From the NCBI RefSeq assembly GCF_001545035.1, contig NZ_FCOJ02000046.1:1-58402 (forward strand): a DNA stretch of 58,402 bases. The letters run 5' to 3'. The notes beneath the pieces were generated by a model, which saw only the letters and a program-made list of their open reading frames with translations, searched no databases and was not told the DNA's origin. Of this stretch, positions 1 to 8,483 are shown one piece after another. The translations under genes and the position numbers were made by a program. The DNA comes from Caballeronia glebae. Its GTDB lineage: Bacteria > Pseudomonadota > Gammaproteobacteria > Burkholderiales > Burkholderiaceae. Positions within the stretch are counted from its first letter, which is position 1. Each line of letters opens with the position of its first letter.

Positions 1-100
1 ATGCGAAAACCTCGCGGCGAAAGCCTTGTGATTGGAGCGAGGCCGCTTCAACTCGAGTGTATTTCAGCGGCCTGCTAGCCCGATAAATCGATGGGCAGCT

Positions 101-547
101 TTAACTCTGACTGCCCCAAAGATCATCCACCGCGCGGATCGCCAGCAAGTAGCCATTCGCGCCGGCCCCGCAGATCACCGCAGTGGCCGCCACCGAGATC
201 GTCGAGTGCCGGTACTCCTCGGAGCGCCGGTGAATGTTCGTGATGTGCACCTCCACCACCGTCCGGCGGATCAGCTTGACTGCATCGAGCACCGGAATCC
301 GCCCGAACGAAAACCCCGCCGGATTGATGATCAGCGCGGCGTCCTGCAAGAACGCTTCCTGAATCCAGTCGATCAACTGGCTCTCGCTGTTGGTCTGACG
401 GAACACGCAGTCGAACTTGAGATCCTCGGCCAGCGCGAGACAGTTCTGTTCGATGTCCTTCAGCGTCGTGTTGCCGTAAATGTGAGGCTCCCTCACGCCG
501 AGCATGTTCAGGTTGGAGCCATTGAGGATATAGAGTTTGCGAGTCAT
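101..547 (-). CDS. Type II 3-dehydroquinate dehydratase-like protein (AroQ family), atypical active site
   Basis: Family role: reversible dehydration of 3-dehydroquinate to 3-dehydroshikimate, cytoplasmic, usually dodecameric. The 148 aa length is normal for the family. Seen: R19 and Y24 in the REPHIYG segment, N75 in INPAG, D88 and H101 in VEVHITN, all at positions equivalent to the classic type II enzyme. The substrate-binding His expected near residue 81 (YTH motif of standard AroQ) is replaced: the segment reads GFSFGR with F81. The gene ends the unit that starts with the MHS transporter, 4 nt downstream of its stop, so a role in uptake and catabolism of quinate, shikimate or an analogue fits better than housekeeping aromatic synthesis. 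Family assignment is firm; the reaction is less sure because of the altered loop. Confidence 0.85.
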   Translation of the reverse strand: MTRKLYILNGSNLNMLGVREPHIYGNTTLKDIEQNCLALAEDLKFDCVFRQTNSESQLIDWIQEAFLQDAALIINPAGFSFGRIPVLDAVKLIRRTVVEVHITNIHRRSEEYRHSTISVAATAVICGAGANGYLLAIRAVDDLWGSQS

Positions 548-551
548 GGTT

Positions 552-1895
552 TCAATGTGTAGCGCTACGTTCGAGGGCTGTGCCTTTGGTTTCCCGCGAC
601 GTCGCGATCATGAGGAAGGAGAGCAGGTTCAGCGAGCCGCAGACAGCGACAATGGCCCACGGCGAACCATGAAAGGCATTGAGCAGCGCCACCGCGACGA
701 TCGGCATCGGCCCGCCGGTTAGCAAGTTGGCTCCCGAGTACGACAATGCGGACCCCGTGTAACGCGCCTCGGTCGGAAAGGACTCGGCGAACCACACCGG
801 CTGGATGCCGCTCTGAAATTGCGTGAAGCCGAGGAAGGCGCCCATCACGGCCATCGTCATGACGACCGAGTGCTGGTTGAGGATCGGAAAGTAGATCAGG
901 CAGCAGATCAGCGTGCAGAACGAGCCGATCAGCAGCGCGCGTTTGCGCCCGATCCGGTCGCTCAGATAGCCGCCCGCCAGCGCGCCCACGATGGCGCAGA
1001 CATTGGCGACCATCAGCAGCATGAAGCCGGTCTGTTTGGGCACGCCGAGGTTCTTCGTCAGATAGCTGAGCGAGAACACCACGATCAGGTAGAACAGCGC
1101 CGCCGGGCCGCAGAAGAACAGCGTCAGGCGCAGCGCGGTTCGCCAGTGAAACTTGAAGACGACGCCGAGCGGATTCGCGGCGCGTGCGCCCTCGCCTTTC
1201 TTCTTGAGCGCCTCGAAAGCCGGCGTCTCGCTGACCTTCGTGCGGATATAAATGCCGAGCAGGACGAGCACGAAACTCGCGAGGAACGGAATTCTCCATC
1301 CGAACGATTCGAAGTCATCGGCGGAAAGCAGACCGGACAGCGCAAAGAGAGCGAAATTGGCGAGGATCTGGCTGAGCGGCGAACAAATACCGAGCAGGCC
1401 CGAATACAGCCCCCGCTTCGTCGCGGATGCGTGTTCGACCGCCATTAACTGGGCGCCTGTCGATTCCCCGCCGAGCGCGAAACCCTGAACGATGCGCAGC
1501 GAGACCAGCAGCGTCGGTGCAAGAATGCCGACTTGCTGATAAGTGGGAAGCAGCCCCATCAGGAACGACGACGCGCCCATCACCGAGACCGTGACGAGCA
1601 TCAGGTTGCGGCGTCCCCAACGGTCGCCGAGCATGCCGCAGATCACCGCGCCGAGCGGACGTGCGGCCAGCCCCGCCCAGAAGCTCGCCAGCGACGCGAG
1701 CAGCGAGGCGGTCGGATCGAGCGAGGGGAAGAACAGCTTCGGAAAGATCGTGGCAGCGACGACGCCGTACAACGCGAAGTCGAACCATTCCAGCGCCGTG
1801 CCGACGGTGGCGCCCGCCACCGCGCGACGCGCCATCAAGTGAGCCTGTGCGGATCGTTCGCCCGCGGCAATGTTTGGGTCAGCAGTGACTGACAT
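552..1895 (-). CDS. MFS transporter, metabolite:H+ symporter (MHS) family
   Basis: Inner-membrane secondary transporter with about twelve hydrophobic segments; 447 aa from the chosen start. Seen: the MHS pattern of an N-terminal WFDFALYG segment, the GDRWGRR loop between helices 2 and 3, GESTGAQ in helix 5, and a second SDRIGRK loop in the C-terminal half. ShiA, KgtP and ProP belong to this family. The start is the ATG at 1895 because an AGGAGA lies just before it; a longer in-frame extension to 2021 would run through the intergenic palindrome. It precedes the AroQ-like gene with only 4 nt between them and is divergent from the IclR gene, so the substrate is probably a quinate- or shikimate-like cyclic acid (inference). 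Confidence 0.88.
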   Translation of the reverse strand: MSVTADPNIAAGERSAQAHLMARRAVAGATVGTALEWFDFALYGVVAATIFPKLFFPSLDPTASLLASLASFWAGLAARPLGAVICGMLGDRWGRRNLMLVTVSVMGASSFLMGLLPTYQQVGILAPTLLVSLRIVQGFALGGESTGAQLMAVEHASATKRGLYSGLLGICSPLSQILANFALFALSGLLSADDFESFGWRIPFLASFVLVLLGIYIRTKVSETPAFEALKKKGEGARAANPLGVVFKFHWRTALRLTLFFCGPAALFYLIVVFSLSYLTKNLGVPKQTGFMLLMVANVCAIVGALAGGYLSDRIGRKRALLIGSFCTLICCLIYFPILNQHSVVMTMAVMGAFLGFTQFQSGIQPVWFAESFPTEARYTGSALSYSGANLLTGGPMPIVAVALLNAFHGSPWAIVAVCGSLNLLSFLMIATSRETKGTALERSATH

Positions 1896-1978
1896 GGTGT
1901 CTCCTGGATTCTCGGTATGTTGTAACGTCCGTTTCGCGCGACGAACAGGTGATATTGTTTGCGCAGCGAAAGCGGGGC

Positions 1979-1993
1979 GTTCCGCACCGGAAC
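1979..1993. promoter_or_regulatory. Palindrome GTTCCG-N3-CGGAAC, candidate IclR operator
   Basis: A perfect 6-bp inverted repeat around a 3-nt centre, in the 128-nt region between the divergent MHS transporter (start 1895) and IclR (start 2024). IclR-family regulators bind such roughly 15-bp palindromes. The position could serve both promoters, giving substrate control of the transporter and autoregulation of the regulator. Sequence observed; function inferred. Confidence 0.6.
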
Positions 1994-2023
1994 TGCATTT
2001 CATATCACGAAAATCGACCAACG

Positions 2024-2809
2024 ATGTCGCTCAAGAACGGCCTGAGAATGCTCGATTTCCTCGCGTCGCAAGGCGAAGGCGCGGGGCTGGTCGAGATCGC
2101 GGATGCTCTGGGCATGCCGCGCAGCTCGTGCCATCGCGTGCTCGCCGAGCTCGTCGAGAGCGGTTACGTCAGGCAATTGACCGATCACAGCCGCTACATC
2201 CTGACCATGCGCATGACGTCGAACGGGCTGGAATTCCTGAGCCTGACCGGCATCGCGGATATCGCCCAGCCGATCATCGAACGCGTCGCGGCGCGCACCG
2301 GCGAGCTGGCGCGGCTATCGCTGGTGGACGGTGAAGCGATCATCTGGGTGGGCAAGGCGGACGGACAACGCACCGGCTTTCGCTACGATCCCGACATGGG
2401 CCAGGCAGCACGACTTTCCTGCACATCGACCGGACACGCATGGCTCATGACGATGTCCGACGAACAAGCGGCCGCGCTCGTCCTGAAGCAGGGCTTCGGA
2501 CAGCCGAACGAGTTCGGCCCCAATGCGCCGACGACGCTAAAGGCACTGCTGGGCTTTTTGCACGCCGCGCGCGTTCGCGGCTACGCGATGATCGACGAGG
2601 TCTTCGCGCCGCGAATGTCGGCGGTCGCGACGCCCGTGGTTAGCGGCTCGCGTTGCGTCGGTGTCATCAGCCTGGCGGGTCCGCGAGTGCGGCTGACGGT
2701 CGAGAAGATCCACGAGTATTCGGTGCTGCTGCGCGAGGCGGCCAATGAACTGGCGCAGTTGAGCAATCTGGCCGGTTTTCCGAGCCGGCCGCCGCTCGGC
2801 AAGGGATGA
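2024..2809 (+). CDS. IclR-family transcriptional regulator
   Basis: 261 aa DNA-binding regulator. Seen: an N-terminal winged HTH (about residues 5-65, with LVEIADALGMPRSSCHRVL as the helix-turn-helix) and a C-terminal IclR effector domain (about 80-250) with the typical SCTSTGHAWL and ISLAGPR segments. The ATG at 2024 is chosen because the HTH begins directly after it; an extension to 1949 would overlap the operator-like palindrome. Divergent from the MHS transporter and AroQ-like gene, which it probably controls in response to an aromatic precursor such as quinate or shikimate (inference from neighbours). Confidence 0.9.
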   Translation: MSLKNGLRMLDFLASQGEGAGLVEIADALGMPRSSCHRVLAELVESGYVRQLTDHSRYILTMRMTSNGLEFLSLTGIADIAQPIIERVAARTGELARLSLVDGEAIIWVGKADGQRTGFRYDPDMGQAARLSCTSTGHAWLMTMSDEQAAALVLKQGFGQPNEFGPNAPTTLKALLGFLHAARVRGYAMIDEVFAPRMSAVATPVVSGSRCVGVISLAGPRVRLTVEKIHEYSVLLREAANELAQLSNLAGFPSRPPLGKG

Positions 2810-3331
2810 GCCGGAAGGAGACGAATGTTCTCCGCTGGCAGAACGGCTGTTTCCAATATCGGTCGACGCTGAGATGCGCGGTTGCCGCGTCGTGTGGTCA
2901 ACCAGCCTGGTTCGCCGGCAGTCGTACTTCAGCGCCGACATGCACCGGTTCGAACATCCGGCCTCTATACCGCATCGTCTCCGTGATGCTGACAACAACG
3001 ATCACGAATAGCGACGAGGCCTGACACCCCGTTCGGCTCCCGTCGAACCGCTCCGCCTTCAGATCGATCGTGTCGCGTCCAGAACGACATCACGCTGCAA
3101 CCTGTTGGCCTTGAACCGCCATCCAGCGCCCCCCGCCCTTCCCCTTCACGGCTCCGCACATCGGCGTGCGCGCGGCCCACCGCCCGTCTGCCGGGTTTCT
3201 CCACATTTACATCGGCGATTGGCGCGCAATGTGCAGTGCTTCGGCGACGCCGGGCGGTAGCGATGTGGAGCAGCCCGGGCAACCTTGAAGCAAGTCGGCA
3301 CGTTCCGTACTTGCCCGAATGTGGGGGTCGT
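2810..3331. other. Intergenic region, no supported gene
   Basis: About 520 nt between the IclR gene and the transglutaminase-like gene. Short open frames on both strands show no recognisable family, no clear ribosome binding site and no hydrophobic or repeat pattern. I see no obvious terminator hairpin with a T-run. Confidence 0.5.
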
Positions 3332-4588
3332 ATGTCCGGGCGATTGCATCGTCGATTACTTTGCAGCATCGTCGCAATCGCGATGTTCGACGGCGTCGGC
3401 GTTTCGCGCAGCGAGCCGCCTTCGCTGACGATTCGCGGCGGCGCGATCGTTCGGCCCGTTGTCGCGGTCGTCGAATCCGCTCCGCCCGTGGCAGCGGTCA
3501 TTCCGCCTGCCGTGCAACCCGAACCCGCGCGGGAAAATGCGTCGGAAACGGCGAAAGAGGCGCAAGAGGCGCAAGAGGCATTCGATCTCGGCATCGAACG
3601 GCTGCGAAGCGCGACGTGGTGGGAAGCGAACCGCAAGCTGCGGCCTCAACTTGCGCAGGTCGGCGACCTGATGTTCGCGGCGAAGTTGCTCGAAGGTGAA
3701 ACGGGACAGTCCGCCGAAGGCGCGGCGCGCGTGCAGCGTCTGCGCGACGCGATGCGCGCGCATCGGCAACTCAAGCCCGCGGGCTGGAACCGGCTCGTCA
3801 CGCAGGTGCGCGACGCGCGCGCGAAGTCGGGTGATTACACCGCGCTGATGTTGGCGAACGCCCTGATCAATGAAATCCGTTATCGCGACGGCACCGACGG
3901 CAGCTACTATCCGCCCGCGCGCTTCTTCGCCGAGAGCGGCGTCTGCAAGGACTTTGCGGTCGCCAAGTACCTGCTGCTGCGCGAAGCGGGCGTCGACGCT
4001 TCGCAATTGCGCCTCGTTTCGCTCGCGCCGCGCTACAACAATACGCCCGACGACTGGCACGTGATGCTCGTCGTGCAGACCGATGGCATGGCCGCACCGG
4101 TCGCACTCGACTCGCCGGCGCCGCCCGTGCGCAAGCGCATCGGCGATGCGTCCGGCGCAGTGTCCGCCGACACCACCGCCGGCAAGTCCGATCCGCAAGC
4201 CGGTCCAGCCGGCCCGTCTGCGCGGTTCGCGGCGATCCTGTCCGGCCGCAAGCCCGCCGACGTGGTGCTGCGCGCACCCTTCGGGCCTGCGGTGGTGCCG
4301 CTCGGCGAGTCCGGGCAGGCGGAGCGCCCGCTTGCTGTTGTCTTCAATGAGCAAGGGAGCTTGTCATTCGAGCGCGAAGCGCCCGTCGGCGCACGCCGGC
4401 CGGCCACCGCCAAGCGGCGCGGCGTCCGGTCGATCGTCGCGGACGACGCAGGGCAATCGTGGAGCGTCGATTCATCGGGCGTCTTTCGGAAGTGGCAATT
4501 GACTCGTGCGGCCAGCGCCGCGCCGTTGTCGGACGCGCTTAAACTGGACCTGCGCCAGATCGAGGTGAGCAGCAGCACGGCCGGTTAA
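3332..4588 (+). CDS. Bacterial transglutaminase-like cysteine peptidase (BTLCP/DUF920, LapG-like fold)
   Basis: Probably exported cysteine peptidase of 418 aa. Seen: a basic N-terminus followed by a short hydrophobic stretch (residues 9-25), a Pro/Ala-rich spacer (40-80) with a small EAQEAQEA repeat, then the papain-like core with C205 (SGVCKDFA), H243 (DDWHVM) and D260 (VALDS) in the expected order. LapG is the best-known relative: it cleaves the biofilm adhesin LapA and is inhibited by LapD. No LapA or LapD gene is nearby, so the target is unknown. The C-terminal 150 residues are low-complexity and match nothing I know. Start chosen for the GGGGG stretch upstream of the ATG at 3332. Confidence 0.8.
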   Translation: MSGRLHRRLLCSIVAIAMFDGVGVSRSEPPSLTIRGGAIVRPVVAVVESAPPVAAVIPPAVQPEPARENASETAKEAQEAQEAFDLGIERLRSATWWEANRKLRPQLAQVGDLMFAAKLLEGETGQSAEGAARVQRLRDAMRAHRQLKPAGWNRLVTQVRDARAKSGDYTALMLANALINEIRYRDGTDGSYYPPARFFAESGVCKDFAVAKYLLLREAGVDASQLRLVSLAPRYNNTPDDWHVMLVVQTDGMAAPVALDSPAPPVRKRIGDASGAVSADTTAGKSDPQAGPAGPSARFAAILSGRKPADVVLRAPFGPAVVPLGESGQAERPLAVVFNEQGSLSFEREAPVGARRPATAKRRGVRSIVADDAGQSWSVDSSGVFRKWQLTRAASAAPLSDALKLDLRQIEVSSSTAG

Positions 4589-4823
4589 CAAGCCGCCGAA
4601 AACGCGACGATAGCGGTCGGTTCCATTCCAACCAATCGCCAGTTCGATCGACCGCTACGCACGGCTGCAATGCGAATGACGGACGGAGGCGATGCGGCAA
4701 CGTGTTTCCCTGGCGGATAGCGACGCCGTCGATCCGATAGAAAAACGGCAAGCCGGCGACTGCGACAAAAGTATCATTGCGCAGTGCAGGGATGGTTTTC
4801 GCTCACCGTGCCGAGGAGACCGC

Positions 4824-5087
4824 ATGACAACTCACGACTTCTCCGAGTTTTCCTGGGACGAGCAGGAAGACGTCAAAGCCGTGCTCGCCAACCGGGGACT
4901 CGATCCGCGTGATTTCCAGATCGCGGACAACGACAACGTTTCCGCGGGCGCCACGAACGGAACGATCCGGCAGGTCTCGGTAACGCGGCTCAGTACCGGC
5001 AAGCGGGCGATCTACGACACGGATCACTTCGCCACCTGGCTCACCGATTTCGCCGAGGCGCTGGAAGCGGGCGACTTCGACGACTGA
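4824..5087 (+). CDS. Small hypothetical protein, 87 aa
   Basis: Not recognised. Acidic, soluble protein with no signal peptide or membrane segment, rich in Asp and Glu at both ends. The start is the ATG at 4824, preceded by GAGGAGA at a good distance; longer extensions upstream lack a ribosome binding site. It follows the cysteine peptidase by 235 nt and is probably its own transcription unit. Codon use resembles the neighbours, supporting a real gene. Confidence 0.6.
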   Translation: MTTHDFSEFSWDEQEDVKAVLANRGLDPRDFQIADNDNVSAGATNGTIRQVSVTRLSTGKRAIYDTDHFATWLTDFAEALEAGDFDD

Positions 5088-5275
5088 GCGGCGGCGCCTC
5101 CGCTTCCGTGCAGTCTCAGCCTCCCTGCATACATAGGATTCCATACGAACTTGTTACGTATGCTCAAAATAGAGCGGTCTCGCTAGACTCGACTGACACA
5201 AGAATCGATCACATCGAGCAATGCGTGTTTGAGAGCATTGCCCGGATCGTCGAGGCGGCATCGTCGATCAGCTGA

Positions 5276-5860
5276 CTAGGCGAGCAGCAGCAAGGCATCC
5301 GCGAGCGAGAGCACGGTCGTGCGCGAATCGAACGCGGTGGAAAACAGATGTTCATGCACCACCTGGTCCGGGTCGTAACAACAATCCTTGACCGTGTACA
5401 GGCGGAAGTCCGCATCGCTTGCATACGCGACCGACGACAGCACGACGCCGGTCGATGCAATGCCGACCATGATCAGCGAATCGATACCTCGCGCGGAAAG
5501 TCGTACTTCCAGATCGGTACCGAAGAACACGCTGGCCCGGTGCGCGATGATGAGCGATTCATCAGCCCTTTGGCCTAACTCAGGTGCGGTTTGGTCGTCG
5601 ATAAAGAGACCAAGCCGTTTGATTCCCTGCCCATTTTTGTTCGACGGGCTGACTTCCGGATAGCCCGGGCTAAACCGGAGATTGACGAAATAAACACTGA
5701 CGCCTTTGGCCCGCGCCGCGTCGCATAGTTTGCGGGTGTTGGCGAGCAGGACCGGCGCGACCGATGGGAAGAGCCCGAGAATATCGGTCTGGTAATGCAT
5801 GACGATAAGCGCGGTTCGCGCCGGCTCGATTGCTGGAATCTGCGAGTTCTTACGCTCCAT
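5276..5860 (-). CDS. Isochorismatase-fold (cysteine hydrolase superfamily) protein lacking the catalytic triad
   Basis: 194 aa with the overall isochorismatase-like layout: N-terminal ALIVMHYQTD strand, central FFGTDLE, and GIASTGVV where the nucleophile strand should be. In active members the triad is Asp (DMQ motif), Lys and Cys (ATNxC motif). Here the aligned positions are H22, A106 and V139, so all three are missing. It is therefore unlikely to be a standard nicotinamidase or isochorismatase hydrolase and may bind a ligand or use other residues. Start at 5860 has AAGGAGA upstream; the alternative at 5890 has none. It is last in the cupin, CMD, isochorismatase-like unit. Confidence 0.8.
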   Translation of the reverse strand: MERKNSQIPAIEPARTALIVMHYQTDILGLFPSVAPVLLANTRKLCDAARAKGVSVYFVNLRFSPGYPEVSPSNKNGQGIKRLGLFIDDQTAPELGQRADESLIIAHRASVFFGTDLEVRLSARGIDSLIMVGIASTGVVLSSVAYASDADFRLYTVKDCCYDPDQVVHEHLFSTAFDSRTTVLSLADALLLLA

Positions 5861-5899
5861 GTACACGTCTCCTTGAGTCCGCCGTTCCAAGCGCGTTTG

Positions 5900-6604
5900 C
5901 TAATCACCCCGACTCTCGAACACTCCCTTGACCACCGCCACCGCCGAGAACGCGTTCGGCCATCCCGCATAGTAGGCGAGATGCGACACCATTTCCGACG
6001 CCTCGATGCGGGTCAGACCGTTATCCATCGCGCGGCCGAGATGGTAGCTAATCTGCGCAAACTGACCGCTCGCGATCAGCGCTGCAACCGTCACCATGCT
6101 GCGGTCGCGGGGCGCAAGATCGGGGCGAAGCCAAAGATCGCGGAACAGCACCGCGCCGGTATCTTCGACGAGGCCGGGCGAGATTGCACCGAAGCTCTGT
6201 TCGACAGTCCGCGCGCGGGTGTCCTCGGCCGCCTGATCGAGCGGTAGAAGATCGGGCGATGCAGGCGGGAGTTGATCACGCCCGATACCGCGCTCGGCGA
6301 ATACCGTTCCGATCGCGATGGCCGCTGCGGTTCCGTTGCACCAGCCTGCATAGAACGCGAGGTGCGTAGCTATCTCGGAGACTTCACGCGGCGTTACGCC
6401 GTGGTCGAGTGCGAAGCGCGTGTAGAAAACGAGCGCATCAGTCTGGCCGCGAGTGATCACCGCCGCAAGCGTGATGATGCTTCGGTCGCGTTGAGACAGC
6501 GCGGGTCGCTGCCAGACACCTTGAAAAAGCGCTTCCTCTTCATAACGGGCAAGCGCTGGAGCGCATGCCGCAAGGTCTTGTATGTTCTTGATGATTTGAT
6601 TGCC
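5900..6604 (-). CDS. Two-domain carboxymuconolactone decarboxylase (CMD)-like protein; start disrupted or non-canonical
   Basis: Tandem CMD/AhpD-type helical domains. The second half (RDRSMVTVAALIASG ... HLAYYAGWP) repeats the first (RDRSIITLAAVITRG ... HLAFYAGWC). AhpD-type CxxC is absent. The coding frame stays open and homologous up to about 6604 (an in-frame TGA sits at 6605-6607), reading NIQDLAACAPALARYEEEALF near its N-terminus, yet between that stop and a GTG inside the first domain (6460) there is no ATG, GTG or TTG. An ATG at 6609 lies in the next frame. Either translation starts at an ATC codon (6595 or 6592, which has GAGG about 7-8 nt before it), or one base has been gained or lost. 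The true 5' boundary is uncertain. It lies downstream of the cupin gene. Confidence 0.75.
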   Translation of the reverse strand, partial: GNQIIKNIQDLAACAPALARYEEEALFQGVWQRPALSQRDRSIITLAAVITRGQTDALVFYTRFALDHGVTPREVSEIATHLAFYAGWCNGTAAAIAIGTVFAERGIGRDQLPPASPDLLPLDQAAEDTRARTVEQSFGAISPGLVEDTGAVLFRDLWLRPDLAPRDRSMVTVAALIASGQFAQISYHLGRAMDNGLTRIEASEMVSHLAYYAGWPNAFSAVAVVKGVFESRGD

Positions 6605-6715
6605 TCATAAATCGCGCGATGCACAGGAACGCTTCAGTGGAGCGTTCTATCGCCGAAGAGTGGCTAGTCGAACGCCCACGTTTCCGCCGGAGCGAATAAA
6701 ACGGGTACGAAGGCG

Positions 6716-7144
6716 TTACTCGGTGACGAGCGGGCCAGCGTGATATTGCGCGTCGGTCACGGGCTCCATCCAGTCCGTATTTTTGCCGTCGAGCAATTCG
6801 GTGACGGCGAAATGCGACATCGCCGTGGTGGCTGCGGCACCGTGCCAGTGCCGTTTGCCGCACGAACACGAGACGACGTCGCCAGCACGGATCTCGGTTC
6901 GCGCACCGCCTTCGCACTGAGTCCAACCCACTCCCGAGAGCACGACCAGAATCTGACCGAGCGGATGCGCATGCCAGTGGGAACGCGCGCCTGGTTCAAA
7001 GGTTACGATCGCGCCACCTGCCCGGCCCGGTTCCTCGATCTGGAACAGATTGTCGATACGCACATTGCCCGTGAACCAGGCTTCCGGGCCCTTGATTGAC
7101 GGCTTCGTGCCGTTGCGAATGATGGTCTGCGCTGCCTGGGTCAT
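6716..7144 (-). CDS. Cupin-domain protein, hydroxynitrile-lyase-like
   Basis: 142 aa single-domain beta-barrel cupin. Seen: motif 1 as HWHAHPLGQILVVLSG with two His and a Gln in the metal-ligand positions, and motif 2 as GKRHWHGA supplying the last His. A His/His/Gln/His set is also used by the Mn-dependent cupin hydroxynitrile lyases; most annotations of this group as '(R)-mandelonitrile lyase' rest on similarity only. Such cupins often sit beside CMD proteins, as here. First gene of the minus-strand unit and divergent from a LysR gene 130 nt away. Substrate unknown. Confidence 0.85.
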   Translation of the reverse strand: MTQAAQTIIRNGTKPSIKGPEAWFTGNVRIDNLFQIEEPGRAGGAIVTFEPGARSHWHAHPLGQILVVLSGVGWTQCEGGARTEIRAGDVVSCSCGKRHWHGAAATTAMSHFAVTELLDGKNTDWMEPVTDAQYHAGPLVTE

Positions 7145-7247
7145 GTTTCCGATTCCTTCGAATTAGGGGGCCGAATGCGCGTGGCAAATCGAACGGCGTG
7201 ACACGTAATTTAGATCTTTGGTCGTCCACCGACTAGATGGCAAAATG

Positions 7248-7263
7248 TGCATACACTCATGCA
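7248..7263. promoter_or_regulatory. Inverted repeat TGCAT-N6-ATGCA, candidate LysR operator
   Basis: Lies between the divergent cupin (start 7144) and LysR (start 7275) genes, with another TGCAT half-site just after it at 7268. Its T-N11-A spacing fits the LysR-type box. It is only 11 nt before the LysR start codon, as expected for an autoregulatory site. Sequence observed, function inferred. Confidence 0.5.
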
Positions 7264-7274
7264 TAGGTGCATAA

Positions 7275-8171
7275 ATGGCCACGCCCGACCTGAACGACCT
7301 GGTTGCGCTCCTCACTGTGGCGCGCGAGCGGAGCTTTACGCGCGCTGCGATCCAGCTCGGCGTGTCGCAGTCGTCGCTGAGCCGAACCGTGATGTCGCTC
7401 GAAACTAAGCTCGGGATGTTGCTGCTAACCCGCACGACCCGCAGCGTATTCACGACGGAAGCGGGACAGCGCCTTCTCGATTCCGTTGCGCCGAAACTCG
7501 AGGAGATCGAAGCGGAATTGCAGGCCGTCGCGGAACTCCGGGAAAGACCCGTCGGCACCGTGCGCATCTCCGCCACCGACTACGCCGCGAATCAGTACGT
7601 TTGGCCGAAGCTTCAAGGGCTGCTGCGTGAACAACCGGAATTGCGCATCGAGCTAATCAACGATTACGGCCTGTCGAATATCGTTGCAGAACGTTTCGAC
7701 GTAGGCGTGCGGCTCGGGGATCAGGTTGAAAAAGACATGATCGCTGTACGCATCGCGCCGGATGAAACCATGGCGATTGTCGCGGCGCCCGCCTATCTTC
7801 GCGAGAGGCCGGCGCCACGTGAACCGCGCGAACTCACGAACCACAACTGCATCAACCTGAGATTGCCCACCAAAGACACACTCATGCCGTGGGAGCTACG
7901 GAAAGGCAGACGTCGCCTGGAAGTCAAGGTGAGCGGGCAACTCGTCTTCAACAATTCGTATCAGATGCTGGACGCAGCGTTGAAGGGTTTCGGCCTCGCT
8001 TATATACCGAGGGCGCTCGCGGAGGAAAGCGCGCGGGCTGGGCGGCTCGCCTGGGTTCTCGAAGACTGGTGCCCTACGTTCACCGGGCATCACGCGTATT
8101 ACGCGACGCGACGCCAGTCTTCGCTTGCTGTTCGTCTGGTTATCTCGGCTCTTCGTAACGTTAGCGCCTGA
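7275..8171 (+). CDS. LysR-family transcriptional regulator
   Basis: 298 aa. N-terminal winged HTH (residues 3-62; SFTRAAIQLGVSQSSLSRTV as recognition region) followed by a periplasmic-binding-protein-like effector domain (about 90-290, with VRISATDYAANQY opening it and VGVRLGDQV central). Belongs to the common LysR group that regulates divergently placed oxidoreductase, cupin or CMD genes in Burkholderia. Likely target: the cupin-CMD-isochorismatase-like unit on the minus strand. The ligand is unknown. Confidence 0.92.
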   Translation: MATPDLNDLVALLTVARERSFTRAAIQLGVSQSSLSRTVMSLETKLGMLLLTRTTRSVFTTEAGQRLLDSVAPKLEEIEAELQAVAELRERPVGTVRISATDYAANQYVWPKLQGLLREQPELRIELINDYGLSNIVAERFDVGVRLGDQVEKDMIAVRIAPDETMAIVAAPAYLRERPAPREPRELTNHNCINLRLPTKDTLMPWELRKGRRRLEVKVSGQLVFNNSYQMLDAALKGFGLAYIPRALAEESARAGRLAWVLEDWCPTFTGHHAYYATRRQSSLAVRLVISALRNVSA

Positions 8172-8483
8172 AGATTGCCGACACGAAAGTCGGCCACGCC
8201 TGAGCAGCCATTCGGCCTACCAACGCCAATCCGCTTCGCACATCGCTCGTTCTTTTCTCGCTCTCTCGCCCGCATCGGGCCGCCGTCCGTCTACGTGAGC
8301 CTTCCCTGCCCCATGCAGGGAAGTAATGCGCCTCATGAGATCTTTTCGATTGTCGTGGCGACGGCGCCGCGTCGAGAATGATTCCACCCAAGCCGCCCGG
8401 GCCGATGCGCGAAACCAGCGCGCAAAGTGGACTCGTCCAGCCGACCGCGTCCGTGCTCAAACCAACCAGGAATGCGACGACCG
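8172..8483. other. Intergenic region, no supported gene
   Basis: About 310 nt between the LysR gene and the 2-ketoarginine decarboxylase gene. No convincing open frame, T-rich terminator or palindrome was found. It should contain the promoter of the downstream catabolic genes, but I cannot place it. Confidence 0.4.
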
